From assembly GCA_965208395.1 (NCBI GenBank), contig CBDBON010000003.1, positions 682,001 through 746,000 of the forward strand: DNA of 64,000 nt, read 5' to 3'. The translations under genes were made by a program, and so were the position numbers. A model generated the notes under the pieces. The model made no database searches and was not told where the DNA came from. It saw only the letters and a program-made list of their open reading frames with translations. The first letter of the stretch is position 1, and the number at the start of each line of letters is the position of its first letter. Source of the stretch: CBDBON01 sp965208395 (GTDB lineage: Bacteria > Chloroflexota > Dehalococcoidia > Lucifugimonadales > CBDBON01). Positions 50,438 to 59,925 of this stretch are shown piece by piece.

Positions 50438-51202
50438 TTGCCGGAACCTGATCTGCTCGTCGAGCGAGTCGACGGCGTGGGAGTCCTCACCCTCAACCGT
50501 CCTCGCGTGCTCAACGCCCTAAGCCAGAGCCTTTTCCGGGAGCTGGACAGGGCCGTCGGAGAGATGGTCGACGACCCTGACGTGAGGGCGATCATTCTGA
50601 CGGGAAGCGGCGAGCGCGCCTTTTCGGCGGGCGCCGACATCCACGAGCTCGCCCGCCTGGCGGAAGACCCCGACCCTCCCCCACCCGACCCGGAGCGGCC
50701 CAACTACTCCTGGCGCATCGCCGCCTGCGCCAAGCCAACCATCGGCGTCATCAACGGGCTCGCGTTCGGCGGAGCGGCGGTGCTCGCATCCAGCCTCGAC
50801 ATCCGCGTCGGCTGCGAGCGGAGCAGGTTCAAGTTCCTGGCCGCCTCATACGGCCGCGTCAACTCAACATGGAGCCTGCCGATGCAGGTCGGCTGGCCGG
50901 TCGCCAAAGACCTGCTGCTGACCGCCCGCGAGGTCGGGGCCGAGGAGGCCTACCGCATAGGACTGCTCAACTACCTGGTCCCGGCGGATGACCTGATGGC
51001 AAAGGGAATGGAGGTGGCCCAGCAGATCGCGGCCAACGACCCCCGCATGGTGCAGGGCATAAAGGAGTTGATGATCCGGGACGTCGGCGCGGCCTGGAGA
51101 GAGATGTACGACAACGAGCTGGAGGCGCAGGCGGGCAGGCTGGCCCCGACCCCGGTGCTGGAGGGCTTCAAGCCCTTCCTGGACCGCAAAGGGCGGAAGT
51201 AA
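50438..51202 (+). CDS. Enoyl-CoA hydratase/isomerase family protein
   Basis: Crotonase-fold enzyme. The 254-residue protein has RPRVLNALSQSLFRELDRAV, GSGERAFSAGADIHELA, and INGLAFGGAAVLASSLDIRV. The second active-site segment is unusual (ASYGRVNSTWSLPMQVG). It starts at TTG with GGAGAG upstream. The next gene, a family III CoA-transferase, starts 53 nt downstream, so the pair may handle one acyl-CoA. Confidence 0.88.
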   Translation: MPEPDLLVERVDGVGVLTLNRPRVLNALSQSLFRELDRAVGEMVDDPDVRAIILTGSGERAFSAGADIHELARLAEDPDPPPPDPERPNYSWRIAACAKPTIGVINGLAFGGAAVLASSLDIRVGCERSRFKFLAASYGRVNSTWSLPMQVGWPVAKDLLLTAREVGAEEAYRIGLLNYLVPADDLMAKGMEVAQQIAANDPRMVQGIKELMIRDVGAAWREMYDNELEAQAGRLAPTPVLEGFKPFLDRKGRK

Positions 51203-51255
51203 CGGCCCGCGACAGCCGCGTCCTCATCATTTCGCACGCACGAGGTTAGCGACGC

Positions 51256-52446
51256 ATGAAGATCAAGACCCCGCTGGAAGGCATACGCATGCTCGACCTG
51301 GGACGCTACCAGGCCGGGCCCAGGTGCGCGCTGATGTTCGCCCGCCTGGGCGCCGAGGTGATAAAAATCGAGGCCCTGAACGGCGACGAGAGCAGGTCCA
51401 ACGGCCCGATGGTCCGGGGGCAGAGCGCCTACTGGGTCCAGTACAACACCGGCAAGAAGAGCCTCGCGATCAACCTCAGAACCGACGAGGGCAAGGAGGT
51501 GCTCCGCGACCTGGTGAAGGTGTCTGACCTCCTCCTTCAGAACTTCAGGCCGGGCACCATCGAGAAGATGGGCTTCGGCTACGACGTCCTCAAGGGGCTG
51601 AACCCCAGGATCATCATGATCAACGTTTCCGCTTACGGCCAGTACGGCCCCTACCGCGACAGGGTCGGATTCGACCCCATAGGACAGGCCCTCGGCGGCA
51701 TGATGACGATGACCGGCTTCCCGGACGGCCCGCCCGTCCGGACCAGCTTCCCGCTGATAGACCGGATCACCGCGCTCCACGCGACCATCGCCGCCCTGGC
51801 CGCGCTCCGCGAACGCGAGATATCCGGCGAGGGCCAGTCGATCGAGACGTCGCTCGCCGACACCGGGTTCACCGTCAACGAGATCCCCATATCCGCCTTC
51901 CTCGGCGACGGGACGGTGTCGATGCGGGACGGCAACGGCTCCGGTCTCATGAACGCCTACCAGACCTCGGACGGCTGGGCCTACATCGCCTCCAACAACG
52001 ACGCCATGTGGAGACGGGTCTGCGAGGCGATGTCCAGGCCCGACTGGCTGGCCGACGAGCGCTTCTCCACCCGCGCGGGGCGCAACGAGTACGGGCACGA
52101 GCTCGAGGCCGAGCTGGCCGAGTGGTTCCGGGCCCGCAGCACCCACGAGGCGGTCGACTACCTCTCCGAGTTCAGCGTGCCGTGCGCGCCGGTCAACTCC
52201 GTCGAGGAGGCGGCCATCGACCCGCACGTCAGCGAGCGTGAGATCATGGTCGAGGTCCCCGATCCGCAGGCCGGGACGATGCACGTCACCGGCAAGATGG
52301 TGAAGTTCAGCCGGACGCCGATGGTGGTCGGCTCCGCCCCACTGATCGGCGAGCACACGGAGGAGATACTGCGCGACCTTCTGGGCTATTCCGCCGAACG
52401 TGTCAGCGAGCTCGCGGGCGGCGGCGTCGTCCGCTGCGCCGAATAG
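51256..52446 (+). CDS. CaiB/BaiF family III CoA-transferase
   Basis: Transfers CoA between carboxylic acids through an aspartyl-CoA thioester. The 396-residue protein begins TPLEGIRMLDLGRYQAGPRCALMFARLGAEVIKIE and has NTGKKSLAINLRTDEGKEVLRDLV and the QNFRPGTIEKMGFGYDVLK segment. DRVGFDPIGQALGGMMTMTGFPDGPPVR carries the catalytic Asp. Substrates cannot be inferred. It is in a plus-strand run between an enoyl-CoA hydratase and moaD. Confidence 0.93.
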   Translation: MKIKTPLEGIRMLDLGRYQAGPRCALMFARLGAEVIKIEALNGDESRSNGPMVRGQSAYWVQYNTGKKSLAINLRTDEGKEVLRDLVKVSDLLLQNFRPGTIEKMGFGYDVLKGLNPRIIMINVSAYGQYGPYRDRVGFDPIGQALGGMMTMTGFPDGPPVRTSFPLIDRITALHATIAALAALREREISGEGQSIETSLADTGFTVNEIPISAFLGDGTVSMRDGNGSGLMNAYQTSDGWAYIASNNDAMWRRVCEAMSRPDWLADERFSTRAGRNEYGHELEAELAEWFRARSTHEAVDYLSEFSVPCAPVNSVEEAAIDPHVSEREIMVEVPDPQAGTMHVTGKMVKFSRTPMVVGSAPLIGEHTEEILRDLLGYSAERVSELAGGGVVRCAE

Positions 52447-52468
52447 ACAGCCATCCCCGGCTGAATAT

Positions 52469-52510
52469 GCCTCCCGGATGCTATAATCGGCTCTAAGAAC
52501 TCCGGGAGGC
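52469..52510 (+). promoter_or_regulatory. moaD promoter inside a 10-bp inverted repeat
   Basis: A perfect TATAAT (52482-52487) lies between GCCTCCCGGA (52469-52478) and TCCGGGAGGC (52501-52510), which are exact inverted copies. The right arm contains the GGGAGG used as the moaD ribosome site. The -35 is weak. Confidence 0.5.
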
Positions 52511-52519
52511 GAGCGTAGG

Positions 52520-52798
52520 TTGAGGGTCACGATCAGACTGTTCGCCGGCTACCGGGAGCGGGTTGGCGCGACCAGGATCGACCTCGACCTGCCGGAGGGC
52601 AGCACCGTGGGACACATGGCAGAGGAGATGCTACGCACCTACCCCAATCTTGGAGCGGACTCCTCGCGCCTCGTCGTTGCCGTCAACCAGGAGTACCGGG
52701 ACCACGAATTCACGCTATCTCAGGGCGACGAGGTCGCCCTCATCCCGCCCGTCAGCGGCGGATCGTTCGACCAACACTCAAGAGAGATACGGCTATGA
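52520..52798 (+). CDS. moaD: MoaD/ThiS-like sulfur carrier with C-terminal extension
   Basis: Ubiquitin-fold sulfur carrier for molybdopterin synthase. The 92-residue protein has RLFAGYRERVG, LDLPEGSTVGHMAEEM and DEVALIPPVSGG. The Gly-Gly that must be C-terminal for thiocarboxylation is followed by 11 extra residues ending REIRL, encoded up to the ATGA overlap with moaE. The start is TTG 52520. Confidence 0.85.
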   Translation: MRVTIRLFAGYRERVGATRIDLDLPEGSTVGHMAEEMLRTYPNLGADSSRLVVAVNQEYRDHEFTLSQGDEVALIPPVSGGSFDQHSREIRL

Positions 52799-53244
52799 TC
52801 CAGATCACCGACTCTCCTCTCGATCCTGACGCCCTGACCGCCGCCGTCCGCGGGGACGGAAACGGCGCCGTCGTCACCTTCCTGGGAGCGACGCGGAGCT
52901 CCACCCGAGACCGGAAGGTGCTGCGCCTCGAGTACGAGGCGTACAGGCCGATGGCCGACGAAAAGCTGGCAGAGATCGCCGGCGAGATGCGCCGGCGGTG
53001 GCCCGTCGACGTCGCCCTTGCTCACCGGCTGGGCCGACTGGAGATCGGCGAGATCAGTCTCGTAGTGGCAGTCGCCTCTCCCCACCGCCGGGAGGCCTTC
53101 GAGGCGAGCCAGTACTGCGTCGACCGCATCAAGCAGATCGTCCCCATCTGGAAGAAGGAGTACTTCGAGGGCGGCGAAGTCTGGGTAGGCAGCCAGCAGG
53201 ATGAGTTGAGTACCGCTGCCGAGGGCAGCCGACAGTCTCTCTAA
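52795..53244 (+). CDS. moaE: Molybdopterin synthase catalytic subunit
   Basis: Forms molybdopterin dithiolene from precursor Z with MoaD. The 149-residue protein shows GDGNGAVVTFLGATRSSTRDRKVLRLEYEAYRPMADEKL, HRLGRLEIGEISLVVAVASPHRREAFEASQ and the catalytic Lys context IKQIVPIWKKEYFEGG. It overlaps moaD by 4 nt. Other moa genes are not in the window. Confidence 0.95.
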   Translation: MIQITDSPLDPDALTAAVRGDGNGAVVTFLGATRSSTRDRKVLRLEYEAYRPMADEKLAEIAGEMRRRWPVDVALAHRLGRLEIGEISLVVAVASPHRREAFEASQYCVDRIKQIVPIWKKEYFEGGEVWVGSQQDELSTAAEGSRQSL

Positions 53245-53456
53245 GCAGCCAGTCCGAGTCTCTGGCAGAGGTCATCACCCTCTACTTCCCCTACCAATTC
53301 CCCTCATCGACGCTTATCTGTGAAGAAGTTAACAAAGTTGCTGGCATCATCCTCCGGTCAAAAACCCGACAGACGGAAAACACCATAGGAGCCAGCCTTG
53401 CTGTACGAATTCATGACCGGCGCTTTGATTAGTGTCGGAAATCACAATCTTTTGCC

Positions 53457-53485
53457 TTGTACCGTAGGCGCATCTCTGATATATT
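53457..53485 (+). promoter_or_regulatory. Promoter of tRNA-Ser and miaB
   Basis: TTGTAC (53457-53462) and TATATT (53480-53485) are 17 nt apart. The tRNA begins 12 nt after the -10. The 210 nt upstream, after moaE, hold no gene. Confidence 0.55.
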
Positions 53486-53496
53486 TTCCGTCACAC

Positions 53497-53588
53497 GGAG
53501 GGATCGCATAGTGGTCTAGTGCGGCCGCCTGCTAAGCGGTTAGGGGGAGAAATCCCTCTCATGGGTTCGAATCCCATTCCCTCCGCCA
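53497..53588 (+). tRNA. tRNA-Ser (GCT)
   Basis: A 92-nt class II tRNA with acceptor GGAGGGA/TCCCTCC, anticodon loop CTGCTAA (GCT), a long variable arm, T-loop TTCGAAT, and encoded CCA. Confidence 0.95.
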
Positions 53589-53612
53589 GACGCCGATACC
53601 AACAACACCCAA

Positions 53613-54887
53613 ATGCGCAACTACCACATCTGGACAGTCGGTTGTCAGATGAACAAGGCCGACTCCGAGCGGCTGGAAAGCGCGCTCGGACAGATGGGCC
53701 TCTCATCCACTGCGGCGCCCCGCGACGCCGACGTGATCGTCCTTAACAGTTGCGTCGTCAGGCAGAGCGCCGAGGACCGCGTCGTCGGAATGCTGACCAG
53801 TCTGAAGCCCATAAAGCAGAAGCACCCGGACCGGGTGGTCGCCCTCATGGGCTGCATGGTCGGCCCTAAGGCCGGCGCTCTTGAGGACCGCTTCCCTTAC
53901 GCCGACCTCTTCATGCGCCCGCAGGAGTTCCAGCCGCTCATCGATCTGCTGGGCGACCGGATGGGCATCGACCCGGAGGGCTGCGTCGGCCCCCTCTCCG
54001 CCAAGCCGGACGTCGCCGCCTTCATACCTATCATCCATGGCTGCGACAAGTTCTGCACCTTCTGCATCATTCCCTACCGGCGGGGGCGAGAGGTCTGCCG
54101 CCCGGTGGACGAGATCGTCAACGAGGTACGGCTCCTGGCGGCCCGCGGCGTCAAAGAGGTTACCCTGCTCGGACAGAACGTCGACTCATACGGCCACGAT
54201 CTGCCGGGACAGCCCGACCTCGGAGACCTCCTGGCAGCGGTGAACGAAGTGGAGGGGCTGGAGCGCATCCGGTTTCTCACGTCCCATCCCAACGACATGA
54301 GCGACCATATCATCGACGCTGTAGCGGACCTCGACAAGGTCTGCGAGCACGTCAACCTCCCATTCCAGGCCGGTGACGACGAAGTCCTTAGAAACATGAG
54401 GCGCGGCTACACGAACGGCGACTACCGCCGGCTGGTCGAGAGGATAAGGGCCCGGGTGCCGGGCGTCTCCCTCAGCACCGACGTGATAGTCGGCTTCTGC
54501 GGAGAGACCTCAGAGCAGTTCGAGCGCACCTGGGAGCTTATACGCGACATCCGGTTCGACAAGGTCCACGCCGCAGCCTACTCGCCCAGGCCCGGAACGA
54601 TCGCGGACCGCAAGCTGGAGGACGACGTAGACCACGAAGAGAAGAGGGCCCGGCTCAAGGCGATCGAAGAGCTCCAGGAGAGCATCCTGACAGAGAAGAA
54701 CGCCGGTCTCGTCGGCGAGACGTTCGAGGTGCTGGTGGAGGGCCGGAAGCGCGGAAGCTGGTACGGCCGAAACCGGAACGACAAGCTCGTCTACTTCGAC
54801 GACGAGACAGACCGGAAGGGCGACCTCGTCAGGATCAGCGTCGAGCGCGCCGGTCCATGGTCCCTGAGAGGCGCCCTGGTAGCCTAG
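53613..54887 (+). CDS. miaB: tRNA-2-methylthio-N6-dimethylallyladenosine synthase (MiaB)
   Basis: Radical SAM methylthiotransferase that modifies A37 of tRNAs reading UNN codons. The 424-residue protein has the N-terminal [4Fe-4S] domain Cys (VGCQMNKADSE, LNSCVVRQSAE, MGCMVG), the radical SAM motif GCDKFCTFCIIPYRRGRE (Cys about 144, 148, 151) and a C-terminal TRAM-like domain. It lies 24 nt after tRNA-Ser without a strong ribosome site, so it may be cotranscribed with the tRNA. nadA starts 14 nt after it. Confidence 0.94.
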   Translation: MRNYHIWTVGCQMNKADSERLESALGQMGLSSTAAPRDADVIVLNSCVVRQSAEDRVVGMLTSLKPIKQKHPDRVVALMGCMVGPKAGALEDRFPYADLFMRPQEFQPLIDLLGDRMGIDPEGCVGPLSAKPDVAAFIPIIHGCDKFCTFCIIPYRRGREVCRPVDEIVNEVRLLAARGVKEVTLLGQNVDSYGHDLPGQPDLGDLLAAVNEVEGLERIRFLTSHPNDMSDHIIDAVADLDKVCEHVNLPFQAGDDEVLRNMRRGYTNGDYRRLVERIRARVPGVSLSTDVIVGFCGETSEQFERTWELIRDIRFDKVHAAAYSPRPGTIADRKLEDDVDHEEKRARLKAIEELQESILTEKNAGLVGETFEVLVEGRKRGSWYGRNRNDKLVYFDDETDRKGDLVRISVERAGPWSLRGALVA

Positions 54888-54901
54888 AGGAGTCTGGGGA
54901 T

Positions 54902-56113
54902 ATGGTCGTCAAGACAAGAGAGAGAACGCCTACCATACCCATCACCGAGATCGAGCAGTCCGCCTTCTGTCAGACGGACGACGAGCTCACGTCAAAGCCT
55001 CTCGAAGAGGAGTTCGAGGCCGGCGTCCGCTGGCAGAAGCTCCCCATATCCTACATGCGGATGAGCCCCGAGGAGCTCGACGTTAGGATCGGCGAGGCGC
55101 GCGGCGCCCTGGGCCAGCGCCTGGTCGTGCTGGGGCACCACTACCAGCGCGACGAGATCATCAAGTACGCCGACCTCCGTGGGGACTCCTTCAAGCTGTC
55201 CCAGCACGCCGCCTCCCAGAAGGGAGCCGAGTTCATAGTCTTCTGCGGCGTCCACTTCATGGCCGAGACCGCCGACATCCTGAGCGGACCGCACCAGAGC
55301 GTCATATTGCCCAACCTGACGGCCGGTTGCTCGATGGCCGACATGGCCCTGATCGACGACGTGATGGACTGCTGGGACGATCTCTCCGATCTCCTCGGAG
55401 AACGCTCCGTCACGCCGATCACCTACATGAATTCGACGGCCGGCATCAAGGCGCTGTGCGGACGCAGCGACGGCATCGTCTGCACCTCCACGAACGCCCC
55501 CTCGACCTTCGAATGGGCCCTGAAGAAGGGCGGGCCTATCCTGTTCCTGCCCGACCAGCACCTGGGACGCAACACAGGGCTGAAGATGGGCATTCCGCTC
55601 GACGAGATGGTCGTGTGGAATCCCTTTAAACCGCTCGGTGGCAACAGCGAGGAGGAGTTGAGAAGAGCCAGGCTGATCCTCTGGCAGGGACACTGCTCGG
55701 TGCACACCCGTTTCACGGTCGCGCAGATCGAGGAGGCGCGGCTGCGCCACCCGGAAGTTAACGTCGTGGTGCATCCTGAGTGCACGATGGATGTCGTCCA
55801 GGCCGCGGACTGCGACGGATCGACCGAGTACATTATCAGGGTTGTCTCCGAGGCACCCTCCGGCACGACGTGGGCTGTCGGCACCGAGATCAACCTCGTC
55901 AACCGGATCGCGGCTGAGAACCCGGACAAGACGGTCTTCTGCCTCGACCCGGTCGTATGCCCCTGCGCCACGATGTACAGGATCCACCCCGCGTACCTCT
56001 CATGGGTGCTGGACGGCCTCAACGAGGGAGTGGTGGTCAACAGGATCTCCGTAGACGGCGACACCTCGGAGCAGGCCAGGGTCGCGCTGGACAGGATGCT
56101 CGCCGTCGTCTGA
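54902..56113 (+). CDS. nadA: Quinolinate synthase
   Basis: [4Fe-4S] enzyme that condenses iminoaspartate and dihydroxyacetone phosphate in NAD synthesis. The 403-residue protein has LGHHYQRDEIIKYADLRGDSFKLS, VFCGVHFMAETADILS, TYMNSTAGIKALCG, and the late VCPCATMYRI with a cluster Cys. The start ATG at 54902 has GGGGA upstream; the frame is open further into miaB. nadC follows after 7 nt; nadB is not present. Confidence 0.95.
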   Translation: MVVKTRERTPTIPITEIEQSAFCQTDDELTSKPLEEEFEAGVRWQKLPISYMRMSPEELDVRIGEARGALGQRLVVLGHHYQRDEIIKYADLRGDSFKLSQHAASQKGAEFIVFCGVHFMAETADILSGPHQSVILPNLTAGCSMADMALIDDVMDCWDDLSDLLGERSVTPITYMNSTAGIKALCGRSDGIVCTSTNAPSTFEWALKKGGPILFLPDQHLGRNTGLKMGIPLDEMVVWNPFKPLGGNSEEELRRARLILWQGHCSVHTRFTVAQIEEARLRHPEVNVVVHPECTMDVVQAADCDGSTEYIIRVVSEAPSGTTWAVGTEINLVNRIAAENPDKTVFCLDPVVCPCATMYRIHPAYLSWVLDGLNEGVVVNRISVDGDTSEQARVALDRMLAVV

Positions 56114-56120
56114 CGAGACC

Positions 56121-56996
<876 letters not shown>

Positions 56997-57055
56997 CCTC
57001 GAGGAGATCCTGCCAGACCTCGAGTAGTCCGAGAGCGGCTACAACCACCCGTCCC

Positions 57056-57520
57056 CTATGATCTGCGCGGCCGCTCCCTGTCGGCAGAGTCCAGCATGAT
57101 CGTGACGGGCCCGTCATTCTCCAGGCTGACCATCATATGCGCCTGGAAGCGGCCGGCCTCGACAGGAAGCCCCGTCTCCCTGAACATCTCCACCGTGCGC
57201 TCGAAAAGCGGCCCGGCCCTATCGGGCGGGGCCGCGCTGGTGAAGCCCGGACGCCGCCCACGCCGGGTATCCGCGTACAGCGTGAACTGGCTCACCAGGA
57301 GCAACTCGGCCCCGGTGTCGAGCGCCGACAGATTGAACCGTCCTTCGGAGTCGTTGAAGATGCGCAGGTTGACCGTCTTGCCGACGAGGTAGCGGGAGTC
57401 CTCCTCATCGTCGTCCCTGGAGATGCCGACGAGCACCACGAGGCCGGGGCCTATCGACCCCACGACACGCTCCCCGACCGTCACGGAGGCCTTCGATACC
57501 CTCTGTATCAGCGCTCTCAA
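57056..57520 (-). CDS. dtd: D-aminoacyl-tRNA deacylase
   Basis: Hydrolyses D-aminoacyl-tRNA to prevent misincorporation. The 154-residue protein starts MRALIQRVSKASVTV and has SQFTLYADTRRGRRPGF and the C-terminal NDGPVTIMLDS (NxGPVT-type motif). It converges on nadC. Confidence 0.96.
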   Translation of the reverse strand: MRALIQRVSKASVTVGERVVGSIGPGLVVLVGISRDDDEEDSRYLVGKTVNLRIFNDSEGRFNLSALDTGAELLLVSQFTLYADTRRGRRPGFTSAAPPDRAGPLFERTVEMFRETGLPVEAGRFQAHMMVSLENDGPVTIMLDSADRERPRRS

Positions 57521-57593
57521 AGGCTATGGTCCCGGAGAGAGACGACAGGCGCCACTACTCGGATGAGATGACCGCGCAGCGGGACGGGACGGC

Positions 57594-57947
57594 CTAACTG
57601 CTCTTGGACGCAGCCGTCGCGGTTTCCGAACCGGCCTGGGACTTCGACTCCGAGCTGCCCTTCGACACGTCCTTGGATGCAGGGCTCCCCTCGGACGCGC
57701 CGTCGGCAGACCCGCTCGCCTCATTCCTCTTGGCCGAATGGGACTCCCCGGAGATGTCGGTGCTGGAGCCCTTGCCGTAGTCGTTCACGTAGAAGCCGCT
57801 TCCCTTGAACACGACCGGAACGGCGTGGAACAGGCGCCGGGCCCCGTCCATGCACAGCGGACAGGTCGCAACCGGCTCTGACGAAAAGCTCTGCCTTTCA
57901 TCGAACCGATGATTACACGTCCTGCACTCGTACTCGTACGTCGGCAA
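57594..57947 (-). CDS. FmdB-type zinc-ribbon protein with low-complexity tail
   Basis: Small putative regulator. The 117-residue protein from TTG 57947 starts PTYEYECRTCNHRFDERQSF and has CPLCMDGARRLFHAVPVVFKGSGFYVNDY, the family pattern with two CxxC pairs. The last 45 residues are Ser/Glu/Ala/Lys-rich and disordered. The family function is not defined. Confidence 0.88.
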   Translation of the reverse strand: MPTYEYECRTCNHRFDERQSFSSEPVATCPLCMDGARRLFHAVPVVFKGSGFYVNDYGKGSSTDISGESHSAKRNEASGSADGASEGSPASKDVSKGSSESKSQAGSETATAASKSS

Positions 57948-58119
57948 GCGACCCTCCGCGCAAAACAAAGGCAGCCTTCCCCAACGTGACTGCCGAGTTC
58001 AATCTAGCACCGGCCCTCCGGCAGTGTCAAGAAGAGGTGGCCGCTCGGACTGATTCCACGTCGAGGCCGCAGTCTGGACGAGCACGCTCATGCCGTGCGA
58101 GAGCGCAGCAGGCAGCCGC

Positions 58120-59877
58120 TCACGCGACCTTGGACGGTGCGCGCTCGCCCTCCGAGGACCGTACGAACCCCATCTCGGCAAGGTGATCCAGGATCAGGCC
58201 GGCGTTGTCTCGCACCGAGCTTCGAACGGTATCGAGCGTGATCTCCGGACTCTCCGGGGGCTGGTACGGGTCGTCGATGCCTGTGAAGCCGGTGATCTCA
58301 CCGCGGCGCGCCTTCGCGTACATGCCCTTGGAGTCGCGCTCTTCGCAGACGGCGAGCGGCGTATCCACGAACACTTCGATGAAGCGCTCAGTCCCGACCA
58401 TGGCGCGCACCTCGTTTCGCGTGGCGCTGTACGGGCTTACGGCCGCGCATATCGCCACTCCGCCGTGCCGGACTATCTCCGATGCGACGAATCCGATCCT
58501 GAGGATGTTTGTGTCCCTGTCCTCTTTGGAGAAGCCGAGCCCCCTGGACAGGTGAGTTCGGACCACGTCCCCGTCGAGAACGGTTACCTGCCTCCCCTGC
58601 TCCATCAGCAGGTCGGTCAGCACCTCCGCCGTGGTGGATTTGCCGGCCCCGCTGAGACCGGTGAACCAGATGCACACACCCTGACGATGCCTTGGCGGGT
58701 AGCTTTCGGCCAGGATGTCGGCAACCTCCGGCCTGGTGAACCAGTCGGGCAGAGGGCGCCCCTGGCTCAGGTACTCCTCACGTACCTGCGTCCCCGAGAT
58801 CGAGGCCGTCCGTGCGCCTTCAGGCAGGACTGTGACCTCCTCATACCTGTCGTCGTCGGGAACGTACACCAGCTCCTGGAATGGCACGGTCTTGACGCCG
58901 GTCTCCCCGCTGAACCGGTCTACGATCTCCTGGGCGTCGTACGGGCCGTAGAACGGGTTGCCCGCCGAGTCGACCCCCGGACTGGCATGGTCCCGGCCGA
59001 CGATCAGGTGGTTGGCGCCGTAGTTGCGCCGTATGATGGCATGCCACAGCGCCTCTCTGGGCCCCGCAAGTCTCATCGCCAGCGGCAGAAGCGACAGTAG
59101 GACCCTGTCATTCTCGTAATAGTGCTGGGCGAGCGCCCGATAGGTGCGGACGCGCGTGTAGTGGTCGACATCTCCAGGCTTGGTAAGCCCCACTACCGGG
59201 TGAAGCAGAAGGACGCCGTCCACGCTCCCGGCCGCCCTCTTCGTGAGCTCCTCGTGGACCCTGTGAAGCGGATTTCGGGTCTGGAAAGCCACGACATTGG
59301 GGTGGCCGTAACCGGACAGGCTCGCGCGCGTCTCGGTAGGGGTCTTCCTCAGACCCGTGAAGTCGTGGTGCGGCGGGAGCTGCAGCACCTGCAGCGGGCC
59401 GGAAATGTTGACCCTGCCCCAGCGGTGCATCTCTGACACCAGGGGATGCCGGACGTCCCTGGTGCCGAACACCAGGTCCGCCGTCTCCTGCAGGTCCCAC
59501 TCGTACGCTTCCTGTACCGTCATGACCGCCAACAACTCGTTCCGCGAGTCGCGCAGCGCGACGTCCCCGTCGAGCTTGATGGACGACGGATCGTCGACCG
59601 GCAGGGTCACCGGTATGGGGAAGACCGTACCGTCGCCGAGGCGCATCTCGCCGACCGTTCGACGGTAGTCTTCCTCGCCCATGAACCGATCAAGAGGCGA
59701 GAACGCTCCTATGGAGAGAAGCTCGAAGTCACAGGTCGCCCGCTCGGACAGCTGGATGCTGGGAAGGCCGCTGGCGCGGGCCTTCACATCGGCAGCCTGG
59801 TCCTGCGGAACCGTGAGGTCGATCAGCTCCCCGCCATAGGGCGGAATGAGTATGGGTTCGTCGATCTCTGTGGTCAA
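58120..59877 (-). CDS. Bifunctional sulfate adenylyltransferase/adenylylsulfate kinase
   Basis: Activates sulfate to APS and phosphorylates it to PAPS. The 585-residue protein has an N-terminal ATP sulfurylase (QTRNPLHRVHEE about residue 200; GRDHASPGVD about 295) and a C-terminal CysC kinase with P-loop WFTGLSGAGKST (about residues 406-417) and LDGDVVRTHLSRGLGFSKEDR. It lies 48 nt after cysH and belongs to the same transcript, behind the leader-attenuator at 60743-60948. Confidence 0.95.
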   Translation of the reverse strand: MTTEIDEPILIPPYGGELIDLTVPQDQAADVKARASGLPSIQLSERATCDFELLSIGAFSPLDRFMGEEDYRRTVGEMRLGDGTVFPIPVTLPVDDPSSIKLDGDVALRDSRNELLAVMTVQEAYEWDLQETADLVFGTRDVRHPLVSEMHRWGRVNISGPLQVLQLPPHHDFTGLRKTPTETRASLSGYGHPNVVAFQTRNPLHRVHEELTKRAAGSVDGVLLLHPVVGLTKPGDVDHYTRVRTYRALAQHYYENDRVLLSLLPLAMRLAGPREALWHAIIRRNYGANHLIVGRDHASPGVDSAGNPFYGPYDAQEIVDRFSGETGVKTVPFQELVYVPDDDRYEEVTVLPEGARTASISGTQVREEYLSQGRPLPDWFTRPEVADILAESYPPRHRQGVCIWFTGLSGAGKSTTAEVLTDLLMEQGRQVTVLDGDVVRTHLSRGLGFSKEDRDTNILRIGFVASEIVRHGGVAICAAVSPYSATRNEVRAMVGTERFIEVFVDTPLAVCEERDSKGMYAKARRGEITGFTGIDDPYQPPESPEITLDTVRSSVRDNAGLILDHLAEMGFVRSSEGERAPSKVA

Positions 59878-59925
59878 TCTGTCACGTCCTCCAAGCTCGC
59901 GCGCGGCCCATTAGGATCGCAGCGT

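Noticed and set aside
50971..52530. 519-codon open frame on the minus strand
   Set aside because: It is antisense to the CaiB CoA-transferase and part of the enoyl-CoA hydratase, both well supported. The translation has no recognisable domain and reflects GC-rich codon bias.
52745..52798. Frameshift as the cause of the MoaD tail
   Set aside because: Reading the bases after the Gly-Gly codons gives no stop in the alternate frames at that point, and the ATGA overlap with moaE is a normal junction, so an in-frame extension is the simpler reading.
53245..53456. Gene or remnant between moaE and tRNA-Ser
   Set aside because: The interval is AT-richer than its surroundings but has no ORF with a ribosome site or recognisable motif.
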